NCBI GenBank assembly: GCA_023515745.1
Contig: JALECJ010000254.1
Span: 992,001 to 1,056,000, forward strand
Direction: 5' to 3'
Origin: Amoeboaphelidium protococcarum
Taxonomy: Eukaryota; Aphelidiomycota; Aphelidea
Length of the DNA stretch: 64,000 nt
Position numbers and translations under genes: made by a program. The notes below the pieces were generated by a model. It made no database searches and was not told where the DNA came from. It worked only from the letters and a program-made list of their open reading frames with translations. Below are positions 12,640 through 24,598 of the stretch, in pieces; the stretch's first letter is position 1; the number at the start of each line of letters is the position of its first letter.

Positions 12640-13866
12640 ATGCAGAAAATGACCATTAAAAGATTAAAAGTGAAATCATTTGAATAAAGGGTGGATTCCA
12701 AGAATAAGCCATATATATCTTATCAGATTGAAGTTATTACAGAGACTAAATTATGGGTTGTCTGGCATCGATACAGCGAGTTTGATCAGCTGGCACGAGT
12801 GTTATCTGCCGATTTCGGACCATTATCTAATGCTTCTCTACCTCCCAAATCATCGATATTATCCCCATTCTCTGGCACTAGCAATAGATTGAATGAAAAG
12901 AGTCGTGATCAATTAGAAAGGCGGCGCGTCTGCTTGGATGAATGGCTCTAGTACATTGCTCTCTATAAAGATGATCCAATTGCGACACGGTGGCTAGATA
13001 GCGAAAGGTGGAAAGATTTTATTGGACTGAACTAGAATGAGCATTATGGTATCTAGTAGTAATCCACTTCTTCTAGTGTTAAGCGAAAGGCGGATGCAAC
13101 TGGGGACAATTACAGAGATGATATGGACGATTTTGCAGACGCATTGAATGAAATATAAAAGACTCTGGCTTCATTAGAGCGATAAGTTGCTGAGAAGTAA
13201 GAGAATACTCAAGCAGATACTCAGGGTGTCGTCGCGTCATCTCTCCCCATGTCCATCAGGTCTTATATTCCATAGTTGAATAGTAGTTAAAGCGGCGATC
13301 TATAATAAACTTCCATGATATTAAAGCAACTTAACGATTGCAGAAAGAATCTTCTCAGCATTGGTCACCGGTTAAAGTAAATTGATTATCATCTCCAGGA
13401 TGTTACGTATATTGAGCAGTAGAAGCTCTCTGATAAAGAAGTTATACGGCGATTGGACGTGATTTAGAACTTGAGTCGATAGAAAGATTCTCTCCTGGAA
13501 TAAGTTTCTCATATCAGGTCTCTTGTCAACAATGCATCTGGAGATCAAAGTGCTGAAAGACGCGAACTACTCGACGTATCATCATCTTATGCTCCATCTT
13601 CTGTTCGGATATTTGGTAAAAGCGCCGCGGAAATTGAAAAGATGGACAATAGAGACCTGTAGGATCATAGCATGCAAGTCATCGCTAGTCAAGATTAGTA
13701 GTTGGATGTCTTGCTTTAATCCATCAGGCGATAAAAGCAGGTTGGAATTGCAATTTCAGACGAATTAGACGTTCAAAAGGCCATGATTGATGATCTCGAT
13801 GCTGGCGTCGATAGAACTCAAGCCCGTGTCTCTGGCATATCTACTCAGATTAAAAAGTTATTGTGA
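12640..13866 (+). CDS. Vam7-like PX-domain Qc-SNARE (408 aa)
   Basis: PX domain (residues ~4-125) with the phosphoinositide-binding RYSEF motif and a PPKSSILSPF loop, followed by a helical linker (EEIQKTLASLERQ type heptads) and a C-terminal Qc-SNARE helix (IASQDQQLDVLLQ ... ELDVQKAMIDDLD) with its zero-layer Gln encoded by CAA. There is no TM anchor, as in yeast Vam7, which acts in vacuole/endosome fusion. Two in-frame ATGs (12640, 12649) begin the protein; the upstream one is used here. Many TAA/TAG codons lie in the linker; stop TGA 13864. It converges on the YEATS gene with 81 bp between stops. Confidence 0.9.
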
Positions 13867-13947
13867 ATTTTGACATAAATTGGAGGTTTTTTTATTGTTC
13901 GATACATTTAAAAGGACGAGTGAATTCAATAGAATATTACAGTTTAT

Positions 13948-14974
13948 TCACAAGTCAACAATGTCAGTTATATCGGTACGAACTACGCGTTTTTGTAGAG
14001 TATCGCTGCTACCTCCTTAAGCACTATTAGAGTTGGATCCAGAGATTGAATTTCCCTTCTACTATGAACTATTCTACGACGTGACTTGCTCAAGTAGATC
14101 ATCCCTTCGCTGAGTCCATTCCTTAACTTGCTCTTTCACCTTCTCTAACGCCCGATTAAGCTAATCTTATTCCATATCCTCAGTCCGTTCATTAATTCCC
14201 GACTGAATACATTTCAACCTCTTCACATCTCTTAGATCACCACCACCGTCTTTCTATTGTTCCGATTCTTCAGGTGGATCAACAAACACCAATTCTTCGT
14301 ATCGCTCATACAGTACATCTGTGGATTATTACTATTACTATTATTATTCAAGATCTGTACTATTTTATCCCGCTTAAGTGCCACCATCCATCGCTGTTGC
14401 CGCCAACTACTTCCCTGTCTGCTAATCAAACTGATACAACTTTAGCATATGTGGCAACTTTACACTCTTCAGCCTCTTGTCTTTGAAATGCAATTCTATT
14501 ATAGATTCAAACTCTCCCTACATATACAAGTAATGCAATGTTAGAGGTCAGATGCCTATAAGCATCAATGAATAGTCTTACCCATCCAGATTCAATAACT
14601 TCAAAGGGAGGATTAGTAATGACGCGCTTGGGCTAATTAAATGATGGGTGTAGATGAAATGTGACATGGGATATGTATCCAAAATGGTCATCATCTTCAT
14701 GCGGCTGTATAAACAACTTCCACTTGTGCGTATGACCGTCAGGAACGTCTGATTTCAGCACAATATTCTTCTATTTCACATCTTTATTAATATTATCATG
14801 GGGCTATATATTCTTCTATGACTCAATCTTTTAAGAAAATGAGCCATAGATTATCTTTTTTATATTCTGCGACTTTCTTAATAAAGAACTCGACACTGGT
14901 GGTGGGATGGATGACTTTCTACCTCTTGGTGCTCCCACAGACTTTCGTTTCTTTTACTAAGCAGATTCTTCCAT
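13948..14974 (-). CDS. YEATS-domain chromatin protein, Yaf9/GAS41-like (320 aa)
   Basis: Exons 14974-14582 and 14517-13948; intron 14518-14581 (64 nt, GTAAGA...ATGTAG) splits the GW/GEF signature. The YEATS domain (about residues 65-160) has GHTHKWKLFI, VTFHLHPSFNQPKRV and PPFEVIESGWGEFES, the acyl-lysine reader fold of Yaf9, Taf14 and AF9. A pure Gln run near residue 188 is encoded largely by TAA/TAG. The C-terminus is helical/coiled (KVKEQVKEWTQRRD), as in Yaf9/GAS41 of SWR1 and NuA4. It shares a 287-bp divergent promoter region with ADA2. Confidence 0.93.
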
Positions 14975-15261
14975 ATTTGCAGTAATAATTAACAAGTTCT
15001 ATATTTAAGATAAAAGTAAAAGAGAACGAATCTTGTTTTATGAAATTTTATAGCTGAAGAAAGGCAAAGATTAAGAGAATCCACTGGTTAAGGAAGAGTC
15101 AAGGCGTGTGGCCCCTATTGAACTTTCCTCTCTTCAACACACGTTTTACGAACAGAGCGCTTCTCCTTCTCCTTCTTTATCTTCGCACGCGTTGCATCAG
15201 AATATTTATAATTCTGTAATCTTTATAGAAAGTACACCCTACTCTATTATAGATTAAAGAA
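14975..15261. promoter_or_regulatory. Divergent promoter of YEATS and ADA2 genes
   Basis: 287 bp between the two start codons, containing CTCTCTTCAAC and CTTCTCCTTCTCC pyrimidine tracts near 15125-15180. Likely a shared bidirectional promoter for two chromatin-complex genes (inference). Confidence 0.45.
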
Positions 15262-16890
15262 ATGACAGTGACGCATTAGAAGCGAAAGTACAATATTGAT
15301 AAGCGTAAGTCTTTCATATGTCATCACCATCATTAACTCCATACATATTTTAATCATTCATACAAATGTGTAGCGGAGCTGGGTGGTATCAAGTATCATT
15401 GTGACTCTTGTAAGAGGGATATTACTAATACTGTGCGTGTGAAGTGCGGCGAGTGTACAGAGGTAGATTTTGATTTATGTGTGGATTGCTTCAGGAGAGG
15501 AGTCGAGATTGGAGATCATAAGAAGCATCATGACTATCGACTATTTGATCGTTACTCCTACCCGGTGCTGGATGCCCAATGGGGTGCCGATGAGGAGTGG
15601 TTGCTCGTGGAAGGTATCATTCAGTATGGTCTTGGTAATTGGGCGGATATTGCTGATCATGTTGGTACTAAAAGTCTTGAACAGTGCCGTGATCATTATC
15701 TGAAATTCTATATCAAATCCAGTAGATATCCGCTGCCTAATTTTGATATTGAATTAAATCAGAAGCGCGTTGATGCCATCCATAAGTAGCGGATGAATTC
15801 TATTGCTGAGCAGGTGCGTAAATAGCAGATGAATGTCATCCCTCCTATGAAGCCAAAGGTTGCACCTAGTCAGCCGGCTAATCATGAGATTCAAGGTTAT
15901 ATGGCTGGGCGGCGAGAGTTTGATGTGGAGCCAGAGAATGACGCAGAATAGATTATGAAGGATATGGTGTTCAATGACGATGATATGGCTGTGGAAGTTG
16001 AATTGAAGCTGGCGATATTGGATATTTACAACAGCAGGATTGAGAAGAGGGTGGACCGGAAGGCTTTCATATTTAAACATGGTCTTTTATAGTTTAAAGC
16101 ACATCAGGCTGCTGAGAAAAAGAAGTCTAAAGAGGAGAAGGAGATTAGTGGAAAGACTAAGCTATTTGCACCTCTGATGAGTCCATCTGATTATTAGTCT
16201 TTGAATGAAGGACTCTTGATTGAATAGCAGTTAAGAGAGAGGATCGCGGTGCTTTAAAAGTATAGAAAAATGGGCATCAAGACATTTTAAGATGCCGATT
16301 AATATGAATTTGAGAAGAAACATAGATCGAGGTCTTCATCTATTGGAATCTTGCCAGGTGCGGCATCACTTTAATCTAAAGGTATGAGCTCAGGTGGATT
16401 AAAGAGTAGCAGTAGTCGCCTGAGTATTAGGACGTCGATGGAGCCTCCCTAGTAGTCTGGTTAAATGATGGATATTGATACGCCAATATAATCAACAAGC
16501 GGTCAGTTTGGCTCAAAATCTCCAAATTTTGCATCTTATCCAAATGATTAGAAGGCAGGCGGTGGTGGTGGTGGTAAAAGTTCTGGTAAATCTCTATCCA
16601 AACCGTAATCTTCCAGTTCTCCGTTTAGCGTCACTAAACTCGACGGTTATGAGCTTTTGACTCTCAGCGAGCAGGAGTTATGTGAGCAATTACGTATCTC
16701 ACCCAAGGATTACATGGTGATTAAGCATAATATACTTCGCGAATGTGAGCGGAGAGGCGGACTTAAACTCGCTGACGCTTAGGATATCCTGCGGATTGAT
16801 GTCAATAAGATTGGACGCGTCTTTGATTTCTTTAAATGCAAAGGCTGGCTCTATGAACCGCATGGAAGTTCCTCTATCGTAAATTTATGA
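15262..16890 (+). CDS. ADA2: ADA2 transcriptional coactivator (519 aa)
   Basis: SAGA histone-acetyltransferase module subunit that binds Gcn5. Exons 15262-15304 and 15374-16890; intron 15305-15373 (69 nt, GTAAGT...GTGTAG). Domains in order: ZZ zinc finger (KYHCDSCKRDI...CVDCF), Myb/SANT domain (WGADEEWLLVEGI...QCRDHYLKFYI), a central helical ADA region with NDDDMAVEVELKLAILDIYNSR, a Ser/Gly/Gln-rich linker, and a C-terminal SWIRM domain (KLDGYELLTLSEQELC...FFKCKGWLYEP). Full-length, with numerous TAA/TAG in the linker, stop TGA 16888. Confidence 0.96.
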
Positions 16891-16987
16891 GAATGTCTGT
16901 ATTATAAAGCACTCAAAAAAAGTAAAGTTAAAGTATTGTATTTCTAGATAATCAATAGTCGTGTTAGCACTTTCAGAATCAAGTCCA

Positions 16988-19219
16988 TCAGCCATACTTC
17001 ATGAGAACCTTCTTTTTCTTTTTATTACCACCATCTTCACTATTTTGAAGTTGTTCAATCTACCGCTCCATAATTTCAGTTTGAGTAAGCATTGTCTGCT
17101 CACCATTTAATCGAGAAGCCGCTGATCCATCCCAAGCGTTCTATGGCTAAGATTTAACAGGCTTGACAGGAAATCTATTCTTTTTCGGTGGAGCTGCAGG
17201 TAGATCAGGGAAATCAGAAGTTGATTATTTGATTGAAGACTTCTTTGACGCGGGCTTTGAATATGACACCGATGAGATACTCGACGACGAAGACTGTCTG
17301 GTATTATTATTATAACTGCTACTGCCATTAGAGCCAAGTGCAGGAAATGCATCAGCATTAAACTTTTGGCTCTACTATAGCCGAGAGGACATGGGTGGAG
17401 ATGACGCACGATCAATCCTATTTCCATTACTAGCAGAGGTCAAAGATTATTTGGAACCATTAGTAACAGGTTTATTAGTGGTCAGAGGAATAGCTATTTT
17501 AACTTTGGTTCCAATGGAATCCCTCTTCTCTGTCCCATCAGGATTGAATCTAGCAGGAGATATGTTGTTCGTAGTAGAAGGTTATTTCTTTCCCCAAACT
17601 GAAGTTGCAGCTGAACTTTACTTGTTTCTGCCTTTATTAGAAGAAGCTGACCCGGCATGAGAGCTTTTAATGCTCAAAATCTTGGCTCTCTGTATAGCGT
17701 TCAATCCAAGATCCTGCATAGTTTACACCAAATTGCTATCATCTCCATTTACCGCGCGCTTATTGCCAGTCCTAAGATCAGAATCGGCTTAATTCAATCT
17801 GGCACGTTTATCATTGTATAAACTTTGCAAATCCGCTCTAAGCCTTGCATGTTCCGGAAACAATTAGATAACCTTCTTGAACAAAGATAAGACTTTATCT
17901 TCCACCTTAGCATCGCCGCTTTTAATTCTTGAAGCTGCTGCAGTCTCTAGTTGAGAATAAATTTTATCGGGCAACACGACACCTTTCAAATAATTGATGC
18001 AATTACTTTTGAACAATTACCACTGATGAGGATCATTGCCCAGCATTTCCACAATCTATGGTACTACCGATTCCTCTTACTATTTGATTTTAGAACTCTA
18101 TACTAAACGTCTAAAACTGGGCTCCAAAAGCTCTTCATCCCACAACTTTTTTACTCCTAACGAAGGTTATTGCCTCTACTGCTCGGATAAATTTTCAGCA
18201 CTACCATTCCGACTAGAACTGTCACCTCCATTTCCAGTCGATTATGGCGCGGCCGTAGACAACTATCCACCAAAAGAAGTTGGTGCATTCCTAGGCACAT
18301 TCTGCTACTGATTCTGATACTAAGACTGCAATGCTTAGGCAGCATTGAAAGCTCTCGGACCACCCGCTCCTCTACCACGTCCATCTCTACCAGAACTAGA
18401 ATAAGACTAGGATGACTATTATTATTAATCTCCAGCATACTAATAATCCATATCCAACTTCAAAATTCTTTTAGCCTCACTCTTTGACGTTGCATGACAC
18501 TCGGCAAAGTGAGCCCGTAGATCTATTTCACTTTCAAACACTACAAACTTCTACTCCAGACAAAACTTTTATTTACACAGATAATGCTCAGTGCCAAAAT
18601 GCTTCTCAAGCTCATCGTAATCACGGAAATACTCGTGCATTATACCGCGCTTCTTACAAATATGACACTACTCATGTCTACTGCGACAGTGCTCATACAA
18701 TTCATCAGAGGAGTAAAAGTACTTCTAGCAGAACTTACAGAATGGATGAGTATCTCTCAGATGGTTCTATAAATCTCTGGGTGAGTAGAGAGTGTGTTCA
18801 TGAGCAAACACTTTCTTATTCCTGACACAAATTTCACATAAAGACTATCCATGATGTCTCTTGCAGTGCTGCATCAGATCCAACCAACCATTAGCATCAG
18901 TGACGGCACAATCCACAGCCGGACAGTTGAAATGGAGCAGGAGTAGAATCTCATCACGTATATCTTCATTCTCAAAACAGACGCCCAACTTTTAATCCCT
19001 AATAAGAGTGTCCAACTTATATCCACTAAACTACTTCTCTTCATTACTGGTCCGCGTGTAAATCAAGGCCGATATCTCAGTCTTGCACAATGCACACTAG
19101 TTGTTCTTATAAAGAGCACGCAATCTAAGAGAGCACAAGTGACACACTTCATGATTACACTCTCCAAAAGAGTAAATCTAAATATCCTCTGTGCAAATTG
19201 GGCATAAATCACCACTCAT
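16988..19219 (-). CDS. ZNF598: ZNF598/Hel2 ribosome-collision ubiquitin ligase (743 aa)
   Basis: RING E3 that marks collided 80S ribosomes by ubiquitinating 40S proteins. N-terminal C3HC4-type RING (CPICTEDIQIYSFGECNHEVCHLC...CALC) at residues ~6-46, then a series of C2H2-like fingers to about residue 240 (CPAVDC, QHCKRHHG, CEICVR, HTLYS, CHICKKRG), a Gln/Gly/Ser-rich middle, the conserved FNADAFPALGS block typical of ZNF598/Hel2, and a basic end (KKKKKVLMKYG). One frame from ATG 19219 to TGA 16988; no intron. Gln in the middle part is mostly TAG/TAA. Confidence 0.94.
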
Positions 19220-19507
19220 TTCTATCTATCTAAAAATACGCTTCTAAATGATAATTCAAGTATATTACGTATGACTAACAGACTAATGAAGAAAGAAGGA
19301 CAAAGGGCTTGGGTCTTTGAGGAGAAACTCGAAAAAATGTCTCAGCGATCAACATTCTCTCTGAACGGACATTCACGGGCCATTTACAGCATAAGTACTG
19401 CGACTGCAGATCTGCTTATTTCTGTTTGCTATAAAAACGGGGACTCTGAAATAGAATGTAAAATATAGTATAGAGCTATAATAAACGCGTTTTTATACGT
19501 GCTAAAT

Positions 19508-20557
19508 TCATTTCTTGGTCAAAATATTTAAGCGAGGATGATGACGATTGAGGAACGAGACTGCAAGTCTGTATACAGATCCTCCGTACTTGTGTAAAAC
19601 CAAGCTTGATACCAGGATGATACTACTCCATACAACAACTCCAGTCCAACCGGTGGTCATATACGTCTTGGCAATGGAATACGAACTGAAACTAAATGGG
19701 TATGGCAGGACGGCGTACTTGAAAGACTCCCTCTTCTTGAACTGCTTCAAATAACTATGCGTTAGCTGATTTCTACCAATCCAGAAATCTGTACATCCCA
19801 ACTCTTCCAATCTATACAGAAAAGAGATGGCTGCCAGATCGGACATGGTCAGTTGACTTCCAAACAGACAATGCTGATTATGGCCAGTATTCTCACTCAG
19901 TTGCCCTTCAATTGCATCAACCACAGCTCTGACACGCTGTTCCAGCTCCATGGCCTACTTTTAATCATTCATGGCGTCTAGGAGTAGAGCATTCTTCTTC
20001 AACTTATCTTTCCATAAACTGGCACCGGTTGCATCACCAACCTTCTAAGCTATGGCCAGCTGTCTATCACACTCTTGCATTCTATCCTCTAACTGAGACT
20101 TGACCATCTCACGGGTGACCACCGACATTTTGTTCATCCTAGCGTAAGTGAAGACATCCAGAGGAAATTCAATAACGTCCTTTAGAAATTACTAGTGAGC
20201 ACTCTTAACCTCAGGACTACCAAACCACGGATGACCCTGACGTTGTTGTGCAATCCATTCCAGTATACTTAAAGTGTTGCCCAGAACTGCAACTGGATCT
20301 TGATTGCGTTACTATGAACTTGAACTCCTGTTTCCATCAGCACCATCACTTTTAAATACAACCAGAGTGGGAACAGTAAATTTAGGATTATACTTTAGCA
20401 GCTCATTGCCTTGCAGTGTCATACCATTGTTCATGTTCACCTCAACGCCTTCATATTTAATATCACACTCGGATAACGCCAATCTCACCGCTCTACTGTA
20501 GAACGACGGACCTTGGTGGAAAAGCTTGACTTTAAACTCGCTCTTGGACTGTGACAT
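19508..20557 (-). CDS. GST-like protein with C-terminal membrane anchor (349 aa)
   Basis: N-terminal thioredoxin-like GST domain (KLFHQGPSFYSRAVRLALSE, PKFTVPTLVV with the cis-Pro motif) and an all-alpha C-terminal GST domain (LTMSDLAAISFLYRLEEL). A hydrophobic segment (GVVVWSSIILVSSLVLHKY) near residues 310-330 is followed by a basic tail. This architecture resembles GDAP1-type or other tail-anchored GSTs of mitochondria or peroxisomes; the exact family is uncertain. Open from ATG 20557 to TGA 19508, with TAA/TAG codons at the domain linker. Confidence 0.85.
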
Positions 20558-21003
20558 GATTCTATATTAATACTGATATGGGGATCAAAAATATGCAATA
20601 AGTAAATAGTCTGTGCGCTATTTCTGTGTGTGTGTGGAAAGAGTATTACTCAGCGCCACAGAGTGAATCGAGACGACTCGATTACAGTAGGAAGTGATTC
20701 ACATGAAGGGCGATCAGTCACACATTCTTCAGTGCGATTAGGTTGATGATATTTGCTCGAACAATCAATTCATGTATAAGCATCCAACTTCCTCGCTACA
20801 GGCAGTATACATTGAATTAAGTCTAGCCATCTTTTAAACTTTCAGGATAATGGTGTAAACAAAAACTCGGTAAATTGTGATAAAATGTCATGAAATTTTC
20901 TTACTAAAATGAATTCACCTATGAAATATCCTTATTATGGAGTTGCAGGAAAGCACTGGGAACTAGGTGGTTAGTACCAATGCTTTCAATCAGGGACAGT
21001 GGG
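20558..21003. other. Intergenic, tandem minus-strand genes
   Basis: 446 bp between the UGDH stop and the GST-like start. A short TG repeat near 20624-20635 and AT-rich stretches are seen. No gene or RNA supported. Confidence 0.4.
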
Positions 21004-22536
21004 TCACTTGGAAGACGCTCCGATAGTCTCAACGTGAAAGCCCAGCTCTCTCAACTTGGCAGCGTTCATGATCAAGCGACCATCAAACAGGAAAGCTGGT
21101 TTGTTCATACTAGAGTACACCTTCTTGTAATCCAGATCCTTAAATTCATCCCACTCAGTGGCAATAACGACGGCATCGGCATTTTGAGCAGCTTCGTACG
21201 CACTGGAACAAATGCTGACTGAGGAATCCAAATCCTACACTTTGTACTCATTCAGTGACGACACGCTACCGTGTTTACGCATTGATCCATTCCCACGATC
21301 CAGACTAGGCATCAAACTTGGCTCAGACAAATCCATGACGATTTGTGCTCTCTTCACCTTGGGATCATAAATTTTCACATGAGCACCTTCTTGCAACAGA
21401 AACTTGGCCAAATAAATAGACGCACTCTCACGGGTGTCGCCAGTGTTCTTCTTAAAAGCAAAACCAAATAGAGCAATAGTCTTGTTGCTCACAGTGTTGA
21501 AGAGACACTTGACAATGCGCTCACAAAATCTACGCTTCTACCACTCATTCATTTCAACAACCTGAGCCCAGTAGTCAGCGACCTCCTTCAAATTCAAAGA
21601 TTCGCACAGCCATATGATATTCAGCAGATCTTTAGTGAAACATGATCCACCAAATCCAACAGATGCTTTCAGAAATTTGTCACCGATACGAGAATCTTTA
21701 CCAATAGCATATCCAACCTCATCAATACTGGCTCCAGTAGCCTCACACACAGCACTCAGAGCATTGATACTGCTAATTCTCTGGGCCAGAAAAGCATTGG
21801 CAGCTAGTTTAGATAGCTCACTAGACCAAACATTAGTAGTGATTATACGTTCACGTGGAACCCAGTGCGCATAGACTGAAACCAGCTTCTCTTACGCAGC
21901 TAATCCCTCAGCAGTCTACTAAGCACCGATCAACACACGGTCAGGCTTCAGCAAATCAGAGATAGCGGTACCTTCAGCCAAAAATTCTGGATTAGACAGA
22001 ATATCGAATCGGATACCAGGCTTACAGTTGGCATCTAAAATAGCACGCATTGACTCTGCAGTGCGGCAAGGGACAGTTGACTTTTCAATAACAATCTTAC
22101 TAGTTTTACTCACCTCAGCGATGCGTCTGGTAGCAGATTCAATGTACTTCAGATCGGCAGCCATTCCACCACCATAACCAGCCTTCTTTGTCGGAGTATT
22201 GACACTGACAAAAATCAAGTCTGCATCCTGAATAGCCTGGTCGACATTGCTGGTAAAGAAGAGATTCTTTCCACGGCATTGAAACACAATCTCGTCCAGT
22301 CCAGGTTCATAGATGGGCAAATTATTAGAATTCCAGGCGTCGATTCTGGCCTCAGAAATATCGCAAATGGTCACTTGAATATCAGGACAATTTAAAGCAA
22401 TCACAGCACACCTACACTCAAAAAGGATCAATATGATATAATCAATATACACTACAATTACAGCTGGTAAAACTTACGTTGGTCCTCCTACATACCCAGC
22501 ACCAATACAGCAGATCTTGAGCATAGTTTGAGTCAT
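21004..22536 (-). CDS. UGDH: UDP-glucose 6-dehydrogenase (488 aa)
   Basis: Oxidises UDP-glucose to UDP-glucuronate with NAD, feeding uronic acid/xylose-containing polymers. Exons 22536-22478 and 22411-21004; intron 22412-22477 (66 nt, GTAAGT...GTGTAG) falls just after the NAD-binding GAGYVGGPT. Seen: dinucleotide fold, [42 protein letters not shown] with the catalytic Cys at about residue 277, and [15 protein letters not shown]. Length and spacing match animal UGDH. Several TAA/TAG codons are scattered; stop TGA 21004. Confidence 0.97.
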
Positions 22537-23055
22537 TTATGTTTATAGACCAGGTGTACAGCGGACTATAAGGTACGAATTCAACGCAAATCGAGAATAA
22601 TAATACCAATAAGAGCTCAGAGTGTCTGTAAAAGGAAGAAGGCGGGGAGAGTTGAGAGTATTTATGATCGAAACAGGAAATTATTCTACACGCGATTTAC
22701 ACTGTGGATTACGTCACCTGTGCTCCGTGAAACAATTCCAATCAGGAAGTTTCAAACTGCGACACGCGTAGCGCGACTTTCTGAGACGGCCCATCATGGT
22801 TCATCGCTAACTCTATGCTTTTTTTTGTTGTTTGAGTCTTTCATAGTCATTAAGTGTCTATGAATTTTTCTAATCAGAACACCTTTCCTTTTTTAAACTC
22901 TTTCTATATATATTTATTAATGAATTAAAGACGACAGAGAGAGAGAGAGAGAAAAGTTCTTACTGTTTACTATGTGATGGTTCAACCGTGTTTCTTTCAT
23001 TGAGTTTTCGTTCCGAGCATCGTCGCGTTAAGTTTTGTGGTTAGCAGCATTGGAA
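22537..23055. promoter_or_regulatory. Divergent 519-bp intergenic region with GA repeat
   Basis: Between UGDH (minus) and the Bromo_TP gene (plus). It contains an ACACGCGT site near 22763 and a GA dinucleotide run (about 22936-22953). No gene seen. Confidence 0.45.
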
Positions 23056-23937
23056 ATGACTGAAGATCGACATTACAGATACATAGTGAAGAGTGCTTTG
23101 CTCTTGTAAATTTTAGTAAAGCCTGTGCACCTCTAGCTGGACCGACGAAATGTCAAGTAGTTTGATAGAATATCCGCGCAGGCTCTGGAAGTGTTGGTTG
23201 ATTTGTACCTCTTATTCATTCAGCGGATGGGTCTCACTTGTAAACGGTTGTCCGAGCTGAGTCATAGATAACTCTCTTCTATATTAGATATTCGTCATGC
23301 ACTCACGTCTGTTAATTAAAATTGTTAGACTTAAACTTTTTTATAATAACAATAATAGTAATATGGACAAGGCGTTGCTCATAATGCTGTAAGTTCTTCG
23401 TCTGGATTGCATAATGCTTTATTTGACTTGGAAGAATTGCTAGACTTTACTGCCGAATTATAAATGTATTCAAAAGATTAAATAAATTAGATTTTATAGA
23501 AAAGTAGCTAATCTGGAAATGATGCTGAATAATCATTGCATGATGTTAATGGTCCTAATCAAAAGTAGCTGATGGATGAGAGAGAGCTCACCTCGTTGCA
23601 GTAATCATTTGGATTGTGCTGGTTATCAGATATTCCACCAAAGAACGATACTCTCTAGGCTTTGTATGCGAATACAGCAGTCAATACCGATTCATAACGC
23701 GTGGAACAAGATGGATTTTAGTCACAAGGTGGTTAGAACATAAACTAATCGATTTTGAGAAGCATAGATAAAAAGTTACAAGCTTTACTGTTTAACGAAG
23801 ATGACAGTAATGTACAGGTAGTCCAAAGTCTATTATAACGCCCATAGATGGACGTGATTGTTCAACATGACGACAGCGGTCCTTTGCGGCATTTACCACT
23901 TTAAAGTGACGCGCCGTCTGGGAATACACAACAATGA
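23056..23937 (+). CDS. Bromo_TP histone-fold protein, TAF8/TAF3/Spt7-like (293 aa)
   Basis: The N-terminal ~80 residues (DRISAQALEVLVDLYLLFI...RLSELSHRQLSSILDIRHAL) have the helix pattern of the Bromo_TP histone fold found in TAF3, TAF8 and Spt7, subunits of TFIID or SAGA. A Gln run and a Gln/Asn/Ser-rich tail with short helical segments (LDIPPKND-like patches, KKLQALLFNEDD) follow. Which of the three families it belongs to cannot be settled by eye. Many Gln are TAA/TAG; start ATG 23056 follows an upstream stop-free stretch without another in-frame ATG nearby, stop TGA 23935. The nearby ADA2 and YEATS genes make a SAGA/TFIID context attractive but not decisive. Confidence 0.8.
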
Positions 23938-24033
23938 ATGAATAAATTAATATTGTAGATAAATCGCATCCCCTTTTAAAATTCATGTTCATGTATAAAC
24001 ATTTATATTAAACTCACTATCACTGATGGAGCG

Positions 24034-24408
24034 TCACTACTTGTTGTTAATAACAGTTCCCACAATGGGATACCTCTTCTTGAAATATTCCATCCAATCA
24101 TCCAACACTTTCAGTTAATCCACAGTCAACTCAGAGTAATCAGCTTTCACGTCCTCGGGCTTGATAGAACTTTTACCAAGAGCACATGACGCATCTTTGC
24201 CTGCAAATACATTATAGCCTCTACCCTTTCCATACATCTCCCGCTTGCTACTCACATCGAAGACTGTACCCTTGATCGCCACGTAGATCTTGCCCGTATC
24301 TTGAATTCCATCGTACTTGGCCAATTCATCAACACTAATCTAGTTGTCATACTGTGGTGGAGGAATACTAGTTGGATCCGGTACTTGAAAAGGTTCTTCT
24401 GAAGTCAT
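24034..24408 (-). CDS. MAPR/PGRMC-type haem-binding protein (124 aa)
   Basis: Cytochrome-b5-like membrane-associated progesterone receptor family (Dap1/PGRMC). The core DELAKYDGI...KIYVAIKGTVFDVSSKREMYGKGRGYNVFAGKDAS...ALGK has the Tyr residues that bind haem in Dap1/PGRMC and the typical short length. Unlike Dap1 and PGRMC1 it has no N-terminal TM segment, so it is probably soluble. Two TAG codons (one directly before the stop) are read as Gln; stop TGA. In Dap1 the partner is Erg11/Cyp51; that is family knowledge, not seen here. Confidence 0.92.
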
Positions 24409-24598
24409 ATACTGTAAGTGTCACTGTTATCGATTTGACGAATCAATTTGACGCAAAAAGTAATAGCAAATGGAACAACCAAACAAAAGTATGATTGACA
24501 AAGCAATTCATTTTAAAAAGAAGTATGGGCGTCGTTCGAGGGAGTTATATTGGAGTTTCTTTTTAGTCTTCCAGCCAAAAAAATCAATTTCAAAAAAA

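Noticed and set aside
19271-19468. Plus-strand short frame between two minus-strand genes
   Set aside because: No recognisable features, and it runs into the 3' end of the GST-like gene in the opposite sense.
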